Shown: positions 5,780 through 12,440 of the stretch, one piece after another
Numbering within the stretch: the stretch's first letter is position 1
Layout: every line of letters begins with the position of its first letter
NCBI RefSeq assembly: GCF_000434895.1
Contig: NZ_FR892819.1
Span: forward strand, 58,035 to 78,155
Length of the DNA stretch: 20,121 bases
DNA from: Phascolarctobacterium succinatutens CAG:287
GTDB taxonomy: Bacteria; Bacillota; Negativicutes; Acidaminococcales; Acidaminococcaceae
Direction: 5' to 3'
Translations under genes and position numbers: made by a program
The notes under the pieces: model-generated
Told to the model about the DNA's origin: nothing
Database searches by the model: none
Seen by the model: only the letters and a program-made list of their open reading frames with translations

Positions 5780-7002
5780 ATTTTTTCGCAGGAATAGGCG
5801 GTATTCGCTTAGGCTTAGAGCAAGCCGGGCATAAATGCGTCGGCTTCTGCGAGTTTGATAAATACGCCAGGACGGCGTATAAAGCTATGTACGATACGGA
5901 AGGAGAGTGGGAAAACCACGATGTACGAACAGTTAAGCCTTATGATGTTCCAGCCGCCGACCTCTGGTGCTTCGGCTTCCCATGCCAAGACATCAGCGTC
6001 GCAGGCAAGCAAAAAGGCCTGCAAGAAGGTGAGCGAAGCGGATTGTTTTACGAAATTATGCGACTGCTTGCCGGCCGTAGGCAAGAAGATAGACCTAAAT
6101 GGCTGCTCATCGAAAATGTTAAAAATTTACTTAGCATTGGAAACGGATTTGATTTCGCGCGGTTGCTGTGTGAAGTGGGGGGGCACGGGTATTCTCTCCA
6201 ATGGGACACTCTCAACAGCAAAGACTACGGTGTTCCCCAAAACAGGGAGCGCGTGTTCATTGTCTGCTATCTTGGAAACATCTGTGGACGAGAAGTATTT
6301 CCTATCCGACCAGCAGACGGCGAGAATCCTTGCGAACTCAACGAGATAACACAAGGAGTTGCTGATGCTCAAAGAATCTATGACGGCAGTGGATTAGCGA
6401 GAACGCTTAAAGGTGAGAGCGGCGGACAAGGCGGCAAAACAGGCTTGTATGCTGTACGTTTTCGCTATACCGAACGTGGAGAAAAAAGTAGAGAAAAGGG
6501 ACGTATGGAACCTATAGAATTTGCTAATGCCTTAACGTCGAAACATTGTGGCGACCAAACAGCGGATTGCAGTAATGGCGTTGTCTGCATGAGTATCAGA
6601 GGACAGAAACTGCAAAAGCAGATTGATGTAGCTCCGACCATTGACACTGGTTGCAGAGACAATTTAACGCGTAAGCAGACTTGTTGCGCAGTGTTAACGC
6701 CAGACCGAGGAGAGAAACGGCAGAACGGCAGACGTATAAAAGAGCCGGGAGAGCCTAGTTTTACTTTAACGGCGCAGGACCGCCACGGCGTAGCGCTGCT
6801 TGATGGGAATATCCGTGTCAGACGCTTAACTCCACGTGAGTGCTGGAGATTGCAAGGTTTTCCCGATGAATATTTTGACAAGGCAAGGGCAGCAGGCATA
6901 AGCGATACCCAACTGTATAAGCAAGCAGGAAACGGCGTTACTGTTAATGTGGCACGTGCTATCGGTGAGAGATTAAAGGAGGTTGAAGAACATGATGAAT
7001 AA
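5767..7002 (+). CDS. DNA (cytosine-5-)-methyltransferase
   Basis: 411 residues. Transfers a methyl group from S-adenosylmethionine to C5 of cytosine in a specific sequence. Motif I DFFAGIGG (residues 5-12), motif IV GFPCQDIS with catalytic Cys73, motif VI IENV (115-118), motif VIII QNRERVF (158-164), then a variable target-recognition region (about 190-330) and motifs IX-X, RRLTPRECWRLQGFP and QAGNGVTVNV. All core motifs are intact. There is no restriction endonuclease nearby, so it is a solitary phage enzyme, most likely masking the genome from host restriction. GAGGGAGAG precedes the ATG, and the end overlaps the lipoprotein gene by 11 bp. Confidence 0.95.
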   Translation: MQFVDFFAGIGGIRLGLEQAGHKCVGFCEFDKYARTAYKAMYDTEGEWENHDVRTVKPYDVPAADLWCFGFPCQDISVAGKQKGLQEGERSGLFYEIMRLLAGRRQEDRPKWLLIENVKNLLSIGNGFDFARLLCEVGGHGYSLQWDTLNSKDYGVPQNRERVFIVCYLGNICGREVFPIRPADGENPCELNEITQGVADAQRIYDGSGLARTLKGESGGQGGKTGLYAVRFRYTERGEKSREKGRMEPIEFANALTSKHCGDQTADCSNGVVCMSIRGQKLQKQIDVAPTIDTGCRDNLTRKQTCCAVLTPDRGEKRQNGRRIKEPGEPSFTLTAQDRHGVALLDGNIRVRRLTPRECWRLQGFPDEYFDKARAAGISDTQLYKQAGNGVTVNVARAIGERLKEVEEHDE

Positions 7003-7405
7003 AGAAGAAGTTCGCCAATATTGGCGACACCAGAAACGAATGGCGGCCTTAAAAGTTTTTTGTTTATCGCTTATAGGCGCAGCGATATTGATTGCGGGGT
7101 GCGGTGAAACGGAAGAAGAGATTAACGCTAACAATGCCAAAAGCAGAGCCGCCGTTGAAACTGCCAGCGCGAATAATAATATCAAAAGCACCGGTAGCGT
7201 TATTGCTAAAAAAGTAGGTGGTAGCGCAACGATTATCTTGCCAGACAATCAGAAGTTGCAACTTGTTACATGGAAAAATGACAATATGTGGGTGCTTTAT
7301 CGTCCTATGAGAGCTGATGAACAGGCGGAAACTTACACTTATCAAGAAGATAGCAAGTTTGGACTTATAGAAGCAAAGATTACCATCCGTGAAGTAAAAA
7401 GATAA
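6992..7405 (+). CDS. Phage-encoded lipoprotein
   Basis: 137 residues. After a charged N terminus (RHQKRMAALK) comes a hydrophobic stretch (about 21-36) ending in the lipobox IAGC, with Cys37 as the predicted lipidation site. The mature part is Asn/Ala-rich then strand-rich (IILPDNQKLQLVTWKNDNMWVLYRPM). Exported lipoproteins made from phage early or lysogenic genes often alter the cell surface, for example superinfection exclusion; that role is an inference. AAAGGAGG (6976-6983) fits the ATG at 6992; the second ATG (6995) and an upstream TTG at 6983 are less well spaced. Confidence 0.7.
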   Translation: MMNKEEVRQYWRHQKRMAALKVFCLSLIGAAILIAGCGETEEEINANNAKSRAAVETASANNNIKSTGSVIAKKVGGSATIILPDNQKLQLVTWKNDNMWVLYRPMRADEQAETYTYQEDSKFGLIEAKITIREVKR

Positions 7406-7421
7406 ACAAGGAGGGCGAACA

Positions 7422-7553
7422 ATGGATAAACAAGAAAAATTGTTCAAGGCTGTTAATGCAGAGCTGGAAGAATGGCTGCTTAGCGGCGATGTTGATTATC
7501 TGCATAAGGCTATGGCTGTTATTCGTGCAGAAATTGAAAAGGAGGAAGAGTAA
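7422..7553 (+). CDS. Very small hypothetical phage protein
   Basis: 43 residues (starts MDKQEKLFKAVNAELEEWLL, ends IEKEEE), acidic and helical. AAGGAGGG lies a few bases before the ATG. Its stop overlaps the next gene's ATG (TAATG), and its last codons (AAG GAG GAA GAG) form the ribosome site for that gene. This packing supports a real coding region despite its size. Function unknown. Confidence 0.6.
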   Translation: MDKQEKLFKAVNAELEEWLLSGDVDYLHKAMAVIRAEIEKEEE

Positions 7554-7894
7554 TGACTCCAGAACGTAAACAATGGTGGGATAGCCTGCCGCAACGTGAA
7601 AAGATGTTGCGTGAACAGATTGAGAAAACTAAAATTGAAATCTCGCATTCAAAATTCGCACTTCAAGTCTGCTTGACAGATGAAGATATAAAATGGTTTA
7701 TCTCCCGAATAAAAAAGAAAAAGGTTGTATTAACAGCTTTAAAGCATGAGCTTGACCGTACAGCGGTGGCGGTGTATACAGGACGCTATGAAGGGGTGTT
7801 ACCGATTTATCGCTGCAAAAAGTGTGGCGGTACGTTCGAGAATTTTGGACAGTCACACTGCTGTTGGTGCGGCAGAAAGATTGAGGGGGTATAA
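7553..7894 (+). CDS. Coiled-coil protein with C-terminal zinc ribbon
   Basis: 113 residues. The first ~75 form a charged helix or coiled coil (LPQREKMLREQIEKTKIEI ... IKKKKVVLTALKHELDR). The end carries two CxxC knuckles, YRCKKCGGTF and CCWCGRKI, about 20 residues apart, the usual rubredoxin-like zinc ribbon. Such domains often bind nucleic acid or mediate oligomer contacts. It is coupled to the preceding small gene through TAATG. No enzymatic motif is visible. Confidence 0.7.
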   Translation: MTPERKQWWDSLPQREKMLREQIEKTKIEISHSKFALQVCLTDEDIKWFISRIKKKKVVLTALKHELDRTAVAVYTGRYEGVLPIYRCKKCGGTFENFGQSHCCWCGRKIEGV

Positions 7895-7898
7895 GTAA

Positions 7899-8282
7899 AT
7901 GAACGAGCCGATTGTCAGCCCGTGGCTGATTTACTGGGCAGGAAGAATGGACATGATACATCACTTCTGCGTTGTAGCAGGAGTTTTACTAACAATGGGT
8001 GCTGGCATAAGCATAACAGGGATTGTTTCAAGCCTCGATAATTGCGACATTGGCTGTGGCCTTGGTAAAGCATTTTTAAATTTCACGAAGAAACTAACCT
8101 GCGTAGCCTTAATTGTTGATGCGCTTGCAATAGCTGTTCCAACTAAAGATGAAATGATTGCGATGTATGTGGCAGGGCGTATAACACCAGCAAACATTGA
8201 AGCTACCGGCGAACTTGCGGACAAGGCCGTGGATAAGCTAATTGAGAAAATTTTAAAGGCGAGTAAGGCTATGAAGGAGTGA
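7899..8282 (+). CDS. Phage membrane protein with two predicted helices
   Basis: 127 residues. Two hydrophobic segments, about 21-45 (HFCVVAGVLLTMGAGISITGI) and 66-84 (LTCVALIVDALAIAVP), are followed by the VPTKDEMIAMYVAGRITPAN motif and a charged C-terminal helix (TGELADKAVDKLIEKIL) likely in the cytoplasm. Small early phage membrane proteins with a PTK-containing segment after the second helix are common and uncharacterised; they are not holins by position. GAGGGGG provides a ribosome site about nine bases before ATG. Confidence 0.72.
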   Translation: MNEPIVSPWLIYWAGRMDMIHHFCVVAGVLLTMGAGISITGIVSSLDNCDIGCGLGKAFLNFTKKLTCVALIVDALAIAVPTKDEMIAMYVAGRITPANIEATGELADKAVDKLIEKILKASKAMKE

Positions 8283-8286
8283 TAAC

Positions 8287-8694
8287 ATGGCTAATTTAAT
8301 TCCGCAAATAGCCGAAATGTTGGGCGTGACGCTAGGTGAAGAATTTAAGGTAGTGTATAAAACACGCTTTGAAATAATTTGCAACTTTACCCTAGCAGGG
8401 TTGTTTGTCCATAAAGGCGATAGCGGTAAATATGAAAAAGAGCCGTTGGCAGACATTATTTGCGGTAAAGCTGCAATCGTCAAACTGCCGTGGAAGCCTA
8501 GAAAAGGTGATGATTATTATACGTTTTCTTTCGGAGGTCTTAGTGAAGAGTGGGTTGTTGTGAAACAGCAGTGGGATGCGCACCCCTATGAACGTGCTTT
8601 ATTAGACAAAGGCTGGGTATATCGCACCCGGGAAGAAGCGAAATCTGCGCTGCCTGCCGTGGCAAAAGAAATGGGCGTTGATTATGAGCTATGA
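8287..8694 (+). CDS. Hypothetical phage protein
   Basis: 135 residues, mixed alpha/beta. It begins with an amphipathic helix (MANLIPQIAEMLGVTLGEEF) followed by strand-like segments (FKVVYKTRFEIICNFTLAGL) and several Trp/Tyr-rich stretches (KGDDYYTFSF, EEWVVVKQQWD). Proteins with this start and a GDxYYxF segment recur in phage accessory regions with no known role. GAAGGAGTGATAAC is a strong ribosome site. Its 3' end overlaps the next gene by 11 bp. Confidence 0.65.
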   Translation: MANLIPQIAEMLGVTLGEEFKVVYKTRFEIICNFTLAGLFVHKGDSGKYEKEPLADIICGKAAIVKLPWKPRKGDDYYTFSFGGLSEEWVVVKQQWDAHPYERALLDKGWVYRTREEAKSALPAVAKEMGVDYEL

Positions 8695-9052
8695 TTTAGA
8701 GTGGCGCATAAAACGCATGTTAGAGATTGGTAACGTGATATTGCATGCTGGCAGGGGTGGTGGTCGTATTTATGTAGCTACGCCTGTAATCAAAATTCAA
8801 AATTCGCGCAAACAATACTATACAGATGATTGGCGATGGCAAGAAGGGCTGAAAGTAAGAGGACAACAAATAAGAATGAAACGTTATTTAGTATGGTGGG
8901 AAAGTATAGCGTTCCCCAATATGGGACTCCCAGAATATGTATACGCTGAATCACCGGAAGAAGCGAAGGCGAAAGCAGAAGCGGAAGCAGAAAGAGAATT
9001 TAAGGTTGTATATTATGTTGACGATGTGAAGGAGGCACCGAAATATGAATAA
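8684..9052 (+). CDS. Hypothetical phage protein with Ala/Glu repeat segment
   Basis: 122 residues. The N-terminal ~85 are mixed alpha/beta and rich in aromatic residues (WRIKRMLEIG, YYTDDWRWQEG, YLVWWESIAFP). A short low-complexity helix EEAKAKAEAEAEREF comes near residue 100, then FKVVYYVDDVKEAP. The ATG at 8684 is preferred over a TTG two codons upstream; the ribosome site is weak, as expected for a gene overlapping the end of its neighbour and translated by coupling. No function assigned. Confidence 0.6.
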   Translation: MSYDLEWRIKRMLEIGNVILHAGRGGGRIYVATPVIKIQNSRKQYYTDDWRWQEGLKVRGQQIRMKRYLVWWESIAFPNMGLPEYVYAESPEEAKAKAEAEAEREFKVVYYVDDVKEAPKYE

Positions 9053-9428
9053 AAGTTTAAGCGAATTTATGTATAGCCAGCTTGACGAATTGGAGGCGCT
9101 GTTTAAGAAAAAGCATGAACAGTATTCCTCCGGCGCAGATGAGCTTGCCAATTTCCGCCGCGGCGCGCTTCTGAATGGACACACGGACGATGCAGAGGGA
9201 ATTTTTGAGGAACTGAAAGCGTATGCGGCAAAGCATATCGCTTTTGTTTATACCCATGATATTCACGGCGATAAAATTGCCGAAAGTCTGAAAGACATTG
9301 CCGTATATAGTCTGATTGGCTTATACATGGCGGAGCTGGCAAAGGAAGAAAGTGAAATGCTGCAAGCGCACAGAGATTGCATTAACCTTTTGTGCCGCTG
9401 CTGCACTGATGAGGATATAGCGAAATGA
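9045..9428 (+). CDS. Possible nucleotide-modification-associated (DUF1599/Nmad1-like) protein
   Basis: 127 helical residues. The segment FKKKHEQYSSGADELANFRRGALLNG (split here for reading at residues 20-45) and the later KIAESLKDIAVYSLIGLYMA resemble the DUF1599/Nmad1 family, where a K-x-x-Y start, ANFR motif and a DxAxY helix recur. That family is linked by gene context to phage nucleotide or DNA modification. The match is by eye and moderate. Acidic and Cys-rich end (CINLLCRCCTDED). AAGGAGG lies nine bases before the ATG, and the stop overlaps the resolvase start (ATGA). Confidence 0.5.
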   Translation: MNKSLSEFMYSQLDELEALFKKKHEQYSSGADELANFRRGALLNGHTDDAEGIFEELKAYAAKHIAFVYTHDIHGDKIAESLKDIAVYSLIGLYMAELAKEESEMLQAHRDCINLLCRCCTDEDIAK

Positions 9429-9850
9429 ATTTAATATTCACGATTCCAGGCGAACCGACGGCGCAGGGACGGCCTCGCTTTTCTACTCATGGCGGATTTG
9501 TAAAAGCATACGACCCGGAGATAAGCCGCAACTATAAAGCCTATGTCAAATTGCTTGCTAGTGAAGCAATGCAAAGAATAGGGCTGACGCTCACGGAATT
9601 GCCGTTGGGAGTAGAGATAATAGCTGACGTGGGTATTCCTGCCAGCAAGTCGAAAAAATTCAAGGAGCAGGCTTTAAACGGCTTGCAACTGCCGATTAAA
9701 AAACCCGATGTTGACAACGTCGCAAAAATTATTCTTGATTCTATAACTGGTATTGTCTATAAGGATGATAAACAGATTGTTAAACTTACAGTTTCTAAAA
9801 AATATAGTGATACGCCAAAAGTTGAGGTGAAAATTTATAATGTTGAATAA
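9425..9850 (+). CDS. rusA: RusA-family Holliday junction resolvase
   Basis: 141 residues. RusA enzymes are dimeric, metal-dependent nucleases that cut four-way junctions made during recombination or replication. The N terminus FTIPGEPTAQGRPRFS (5-20) and the acidic core KPDVDNVAKIILDSITG (93-109) with Asp95, Asp97 and Asp105, followed by YKDDKQI, are the family signature, and the length is typical. The ATG overlaps the upstream stop. The 3' end overlaps the ssb start by 11 bp, so resolvase and SSB are co-translated, in keeping with joint roles on recombination intermediates. Confidence 0.93.
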   Translation: MNLIFTIPGEPTAQGRPRFSTHGGFVKAYDPEISRNYKAYVKLLASEAMQRIGLTLTELPLGVEIIADVGIPASKSKKFKEQALNGLQLPIKKPDVDNVAKIILDSITGIVYKDDKQIVKLTVSKKYSDTPKVEVKIYNVE

Positions 9851-10223
9851 TTGTTTAATACTCGGGTGGGTAAAATTTGAACCTACGGTGCAAGTTATGA
9901 AGAACGGCAAAGAGGTATGCAACCTTGAAATTCAGTGTTCCAGAACGTACCTTGACAAAGACGGAAAGAAAATTTATGACTACATTTCTTGCCGCTGCTT
10001 TATCCCAGGACTGATTAAATATATCAGCAACTACATCACAAAAGGCACGCAAGTTATTGTCGGCGGACGCTTCCAGACTGATTTATACGTGGATAGGAAT
10101 GGCAAGAACTCTAAAGCAAGCTATTTACTGCTGGAGCATTTGGAAAGCGTAAAGATTGCGAAAAGCACAGCGCCGTATCCTTCGAAAGAACAGAGAGACC
10201 CGCTCGATGATGTGGACTGGTAG
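9840..10223 (+). CDS. ssb: Single-stranded DNA-binding protein
   Basis: 127 residues with one OB fold: NNCLILGWVKFEPTVQVMKN, LEIQCSRTY, YDYISCRCFIP, YITKGTQVIVGGRFQTDLYV and a final LLLEHLESVKIAK strand. The tail is acidic and ends DPLDDVDW, a variant of the usual DDDIPF tip that docks partner proteins. Compared with bacterial SSB (about 170 residues) the linker is very short. It should coat single strands at the phage fork and during RecT-dependent pairing. AGGTGA lies upstream of the ATG inside rusA. Confidence 0.92.
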   Translation: MLNNCLILGWVKFEPTVQVMKNGKEVCNLEIQCSRTYLDKDGKKIYDYISCRCFIPGLIKYISNYITKGTQVIVGGRFQTDLYVDRNGKNSKASYLLLEHLESVKIAKSTAPYPSKEQRDPLDDVDW

Positions 10224-10228
10224 AGAAA

Positions 10229-10729
10229 ATGGATTACGCAGAAGCAGCAGACTATGCAGAGAGTTTGCTCTTTGCTAAAAATGCAATAGGTAAAGCGGTT
10301 GTTTCTGCCAGGATGCAGCAGAGGGCGGAACGCTTGGAATTTGATATGAGGACCGGCGGCGATTCTACGGCACGCCTTGCGATTCAGGCAGTAACGCCGC
10401 TTGCTGCGGTTCGGTGTATTTATCTTGGGCAGGCGTTTTTGGTTTATCAGCCGGAAAAATGGCTGGATGTTATGGAACGTTCGCTTCTTCTGTTTCGGCA
10501 GCGGTTCGGTGACAAGTCTTATAAGGCGATTCAGCACCGGTATGTATACCATTGGACGGTCCGCAAAATCTCCGTTATGGATGAGATTAGCCCGCAGGTG
10601 TACGCGCTTCGACGCCGCTCATTCATTGACGGCCTACTCATGCTGGCGATTCAAGAAGGACTATTACGGATTGACATAAACGCCAACAGCTTCCAGAAGG
10701 CCAGGGCAGAACAGAAGCAAGAAAAGTAA
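10229..10729 (+). CDS. Probable phage transcriptional activator (RinA/ArpU-like) for late genes
   Basis: 166 residues, helical and basic. The C-terminal part has a sigma-like helix-turn-helix layout: a helix ending HRYVYHW, a short turn, then the putative recognition helix ISPQVYALRRRSFIDGLLML (about 122-141). Length and layout agree with the RinA/ArpU activators that switch on packaging and head genes in Gram-positive phages, and its site at the end of the early region supports this. The assignment is by architecture and position only. The ribosome site is weak. Its last 92 bp overlap a convergent minus-strand gene. Confidence 0.5.
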   Translation: MDYAEAADYAESLLFAKNAIGKAVVSARMQQRAERLEFDMRTGGDSTARLAIQAVTPLAAVRCIYLGQAFLVYQPEKWLDVMERSLLLFRQRFGDKSYKAIQHRYVYHWTVRKISVMDEISPQVYALRRRSFIDGLLMLAIQEGLLRIDINANSFQKARAEQKQEK

Positions 10730-10805
10730 AGGCAGGCGCGCGGCGCGGTTCCACGGCTGCAAGGCTCGCTTTTATAGCTTTTACTAATTGCTCGGCTTTG
10801 CTCAT
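10638..10805 (-). CDS. Small hypothetical protein, last gene of the minus-strand cassette
   Basis: 55 residues. The first half (MSKAEQLVKAIKASLAAVEP) looks genuinely coding: an amphipathic helix with a strong ribosome site AAGGAGG six bases before ATG on the minus strand. The second half overlaps the tail of the plus-strand activator gene and has an odd Trp/Cys/Pro-rich composition, suggesting the original stop was lost and the frame now runs antisense through its neighbour. This would fit insertion of the cassette next to that gene. Function unknown. Confidence 0.45.
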   Translation of the reverse strand: MSKAEQLVKAIKASLAAVEPRRAPAFTFLASVLPWPSGSCWRLCQSVIVLLESPA

Positions 10806-10870
10806 GGTTTCTTCCTCCTTTATTTCGCTTTTAAAATTTTCAAGGTTCTGTTTTGGCCTGCTTCATCAGT

Positions 10871-10913
10871 ACCGGGGCGGCCGGTCCCCGGTATACGCCG
10901 CACGGGGCGGCGT
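10871..10913 (-). promoter_or_regulatory. Two GC-rich hairpins after the J-domain gene stop
   Basis: ACCGGGG (10871-10877) pairs with CCCCGGT (10886-10892), and ACGCCG (10895-10900) pairs with CGGCGT (10908-10913). On the minus-strand transcript they lie immediately after the J-domain gene stop and before the last cassette gene. No T-run follows, so they are more likely mRNA-stability or processing elements, or partial terminators, than full terminators. Confidence 0.45.
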
Positions 10914-10918
10914 TTCGG

Positions 10919-11866
10919 CTATTGTAACAAGGGCGTTTCCGGGCGGTATTTCAAAAACTCGCTGCCGTGCAGGTCGCGGATTTGTTCCATAGTCAACGCG
11001 CGGCGGACTTTCTTCACCCACTCGCCAGCATGCCAGTACCAAAGTTTTTTCTTGCTGGCCCATTTGCAGCCGGCGCCTTTCAAGGCGTCTTTATTCTCTT
11101 TCGTTTCGCCGCCTATCCATAACCAGCTACCGCATATCTCGATTTCAAGGCCTTTCAAGCCCATGAGCACGGCCAGGATTTCGGCAAATTCCGCTTGTTC
11201 GGCCAGGATTTCGGCGGCGGTTTTGTAAGTGCCGTCCGCTTTTTTGTTGCGCTGCCACTCCTGGCGGCTTTCGCTTTCGGCAAGTTCAGCAGCGCGCTTG
11301 TCGTGCGCTGCGCTCATTGCCTTAAATTCGGCGGCGCTGCCGCCTTTGTCGGGGTGGCAGCTCATGCAGGCCTTTTTAAAAGCCTTCTTTAACTCCTCAA
11401 TTGTTTCACAAGCGGCAAAAATCTTTTTCCAGTCCATGGTTTTTCTTTCCTCCTTATTCGGTTCCGGGTTGTATTTTTGCTTCAGTTCGGCAAATTTTTC
11501 GCGGCTGACTTTGGCAATCAATTTAACAAAACGGCGGCTGCTGTCCCATGTGTCATAGATAACACCGTTGACAACGGCTACGGCGTGTTTTGCTACAAAA
11601 ACAACGTAGCTGGCGCTGTTGTCGCAATGCTTTGTAAAGCTGTTGATTGTTTCACGGCTGGCGGCTTTAACTTCAATTCCCAGGTCAGCCAGGGCGGCGG
11701 TGATGTTCTTCACGGTGTTCCATGCAGCGCCGCTCTCGAATACCTTTGTTTCAAGCAGCTTTTTAGCCTGCTGGTAGGTTAACGGGGTTGCCGTGCAGAT
11801 TGCTCTAATTGAGCAATCGCCGATATTCTTATTTTCTGGGTTCGCATTATACTTTTCAAAAGTCAT
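10919..11866 (-). CDS. Papain-like cysteine-protease-type domain fused to a J-domain protein
   Basis: 315 residues, three parts. 1-135: NIGDCSIRAI with Cys18, KHAVAVVNG with His94 and YDTWDSS with Asp105/Asp108, the Cys-His-Asp order of papain-like folds; activity is inferred. 144-215: a J-domain-like segment (KKIFAACETIEELKKAFKKA, then HPDKGG at 171-176), which in DnaJ proteins stimulates Hsp70. About 245-290: an aromatic module (GSWLWIGGE, KLWYWH) found at the end of phage DnaJ-like proteins. GAAAGGAG precedes the first ATG on the minus strand. A second strong site, AAGGAGG (11455-11449), precedes Met144 in frame, so a separate 172-residue J-domain protein may also be made. Confidence 0.75.
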   Translation of the reverse strand: MTFEKYNANPENKNIGDCSIRAICTATPLTYQQAKKLLETKVFESGAAWNTVKNITAALADLGIEVKAASRETINSFTKHCDNSASYVVFVAKHAVAVVNGVIYDTWDSSRRFVKLIAKVSREKFAELKQKYNPEPNKEERKTMDWKKIFAACETIEELKKAFKKACMSCHPDKGGSAAEFKAMSAAHDKRAAELAESESRQEWQRNKKADGTYKTAAEILAEQAEFAEILAVLMGLKGLEIEICGSWLWIGGETKENKDALKGAGCKWASKKKLWYWHAGEWVKKVRRALTMEQIRDLHGSEFLKYRPETPLLQ

Positions 11867-11926
11867 TTTCTTATTCTCTCCTTTCGGCTGTGGCTAGGGC
11901 TTCGGACCTTCTGCCTGGCAGCTTTA

Positions 11927-11944
11927 CGGCCCCCAACGGGGCCG
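11927..11944 (-). promoter_or_regulatory. GC-rich hairpin between cassette genes
   Basis: CGGCCCC (11927-11933) pairs with GGGGCCG (11938-11944) around a CAAC loop; on the minus-strand RNA it sits just after the stop of the 43-residue gene and about 60 bases before the fusion gene. No T-run follows on the minus strand. Its place mirrors the hairpins after the fusion gene, suggesting a shared mRNA-processing or stability role. Confidence 0.45.
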
Positions 11945-11953
11945 CCGTCAGCT

Positions 11954-12085
11954 TTAAAAAATCAGATACACGATGTTTGTTGCGTATTGATAGACTTCCT
12001 GCTGTGCCTCGCTTAATGCCGGGTAGCGGTTCATAAGATTTGCAACTTTCATAAGTTGCTTGATTCGCAGGTTTTTAATTTTCAT
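11954..12085 (-). CDS. Small basic hypothetical protein of the minus-strand cassette
   Basis: 43 residues: a Lys-rich N terminus (MKIKNLRIKQLMKVANLMNR) and a Tyr/Gln-rich helix (SEAQQEVYQYATNIVYLIF). The start is fixed by AAGGAGG, eight bases upstream on the minus strand; the frame extends further upstream, but into the preceding gene and without a ribosome site. It lies 13 bp after the first cassette gene and should share its transcript. Family not recognised. Confidence 0.6.
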   Translation of the reverse strand: MKIKNLRIKQLMKVANLMNRYPALSEAQQEVYQYATNIVYLIF

Positions 12086-12098
12086 TGTTTCGGCCTCC

Positions 12099-12320
12099 TT
12101 AATATTTGTAAACGGTTGCTTCACCGGTAACATCAAAAAAGACATTATAGAAATGGCCTTTGACTACCGTGTAGAGTGCTTCAACGTGCCCCGGGAATTC
12201 GTCAAAGTCGCGGGTGTTCAAAATTTTAATGTCCTTCAAGCACGGCTGGAAGCCGTATTCACGGAAAAGCGCCAGCTGAACCATTTTAGCGTTTTGAGTT
12301 TGTTCCATGCGTTTAGTCAT
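12099..12320 (-). CDS. First gene of the minus-strand cassette, hypothetical
   Basis: 73 residues: an N-terminal helix (RMEQTQNAKMVQLALFREYG) then strands (VEALYTVVKGHFYNVFFDVT, GEATVYKY), suggesting a small alpha/beta fold. AAGGAGG lies a few bases before ATG on the minus strand. A consensus promoter and a 17-bp palindrome lie immediately upstream, so it is the leader gene of the operon with the small 43-residue gene and the protease/J-domain fusion. No known domain recognised. Confidence 0.7.
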   Translation of the reverse strand: MTKRMEQTQNAKMVQLALFREYGFQPCLKDIKILNTRDFDEFPGHVEALYTVVKGHFYNVFFDVTGEATVYKY

Positions 12321-12342
12321 TTTTTTGTTCCTCCTTAAATGT

Positions 12343-12359
12343 ATACCGCTATTCGGTAT
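12343..12359. promoter_or_regulatory. Operator 1, 17-bp palindrome in the cassette leader
   Basis: ATACCGCTATTCGGTAT: half-sites ATACCG and CGGTAT are perfect inverted repeats around five bases. It lies between the predicted start of the minus-strand transcript and the first ribosome site. The same element with two differences occurs in the divergent promoter, so one regulator, probably the adjacent HTH protein, may bind both. Confidence 0.65.
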
Positions 12360-12380
12360 CTGTATCTTGATTACAGTTAT

Positions 12381-12409
12381 ATTATAACGTCGTTGATTAT
12401 GCTTGTCAA
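12381..12409 (-). promoter_or_regulatory. Consensus sigma-70 promoter driving the minus-strand cassette
   Basis: On the minus strand: TTGACA (12409-12404), 17 bases, TATAAT (12386-12381), both hexamers perfect. Upstream of the -35 are long A-tracts (plus-strand T-runs 12411-12440) resembling an UP element. A 13-bp palindrome GTTATATTATAAC (12376-12388) covers the -10. A promoter this strong implies high output unless repressed. Confidence 0.85.
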
Positions 12410-12440
12410 TACCTTTTTTGATTATTTTTTTATTTTTTTG

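Noticed and set aside
10788..11782. Several plus-strand frames opposite the fusion gene
   Set aside because: All are shadows of the J-domain gene, whose HPDKGG motif and two strong ribosome sites fix the coding strand.
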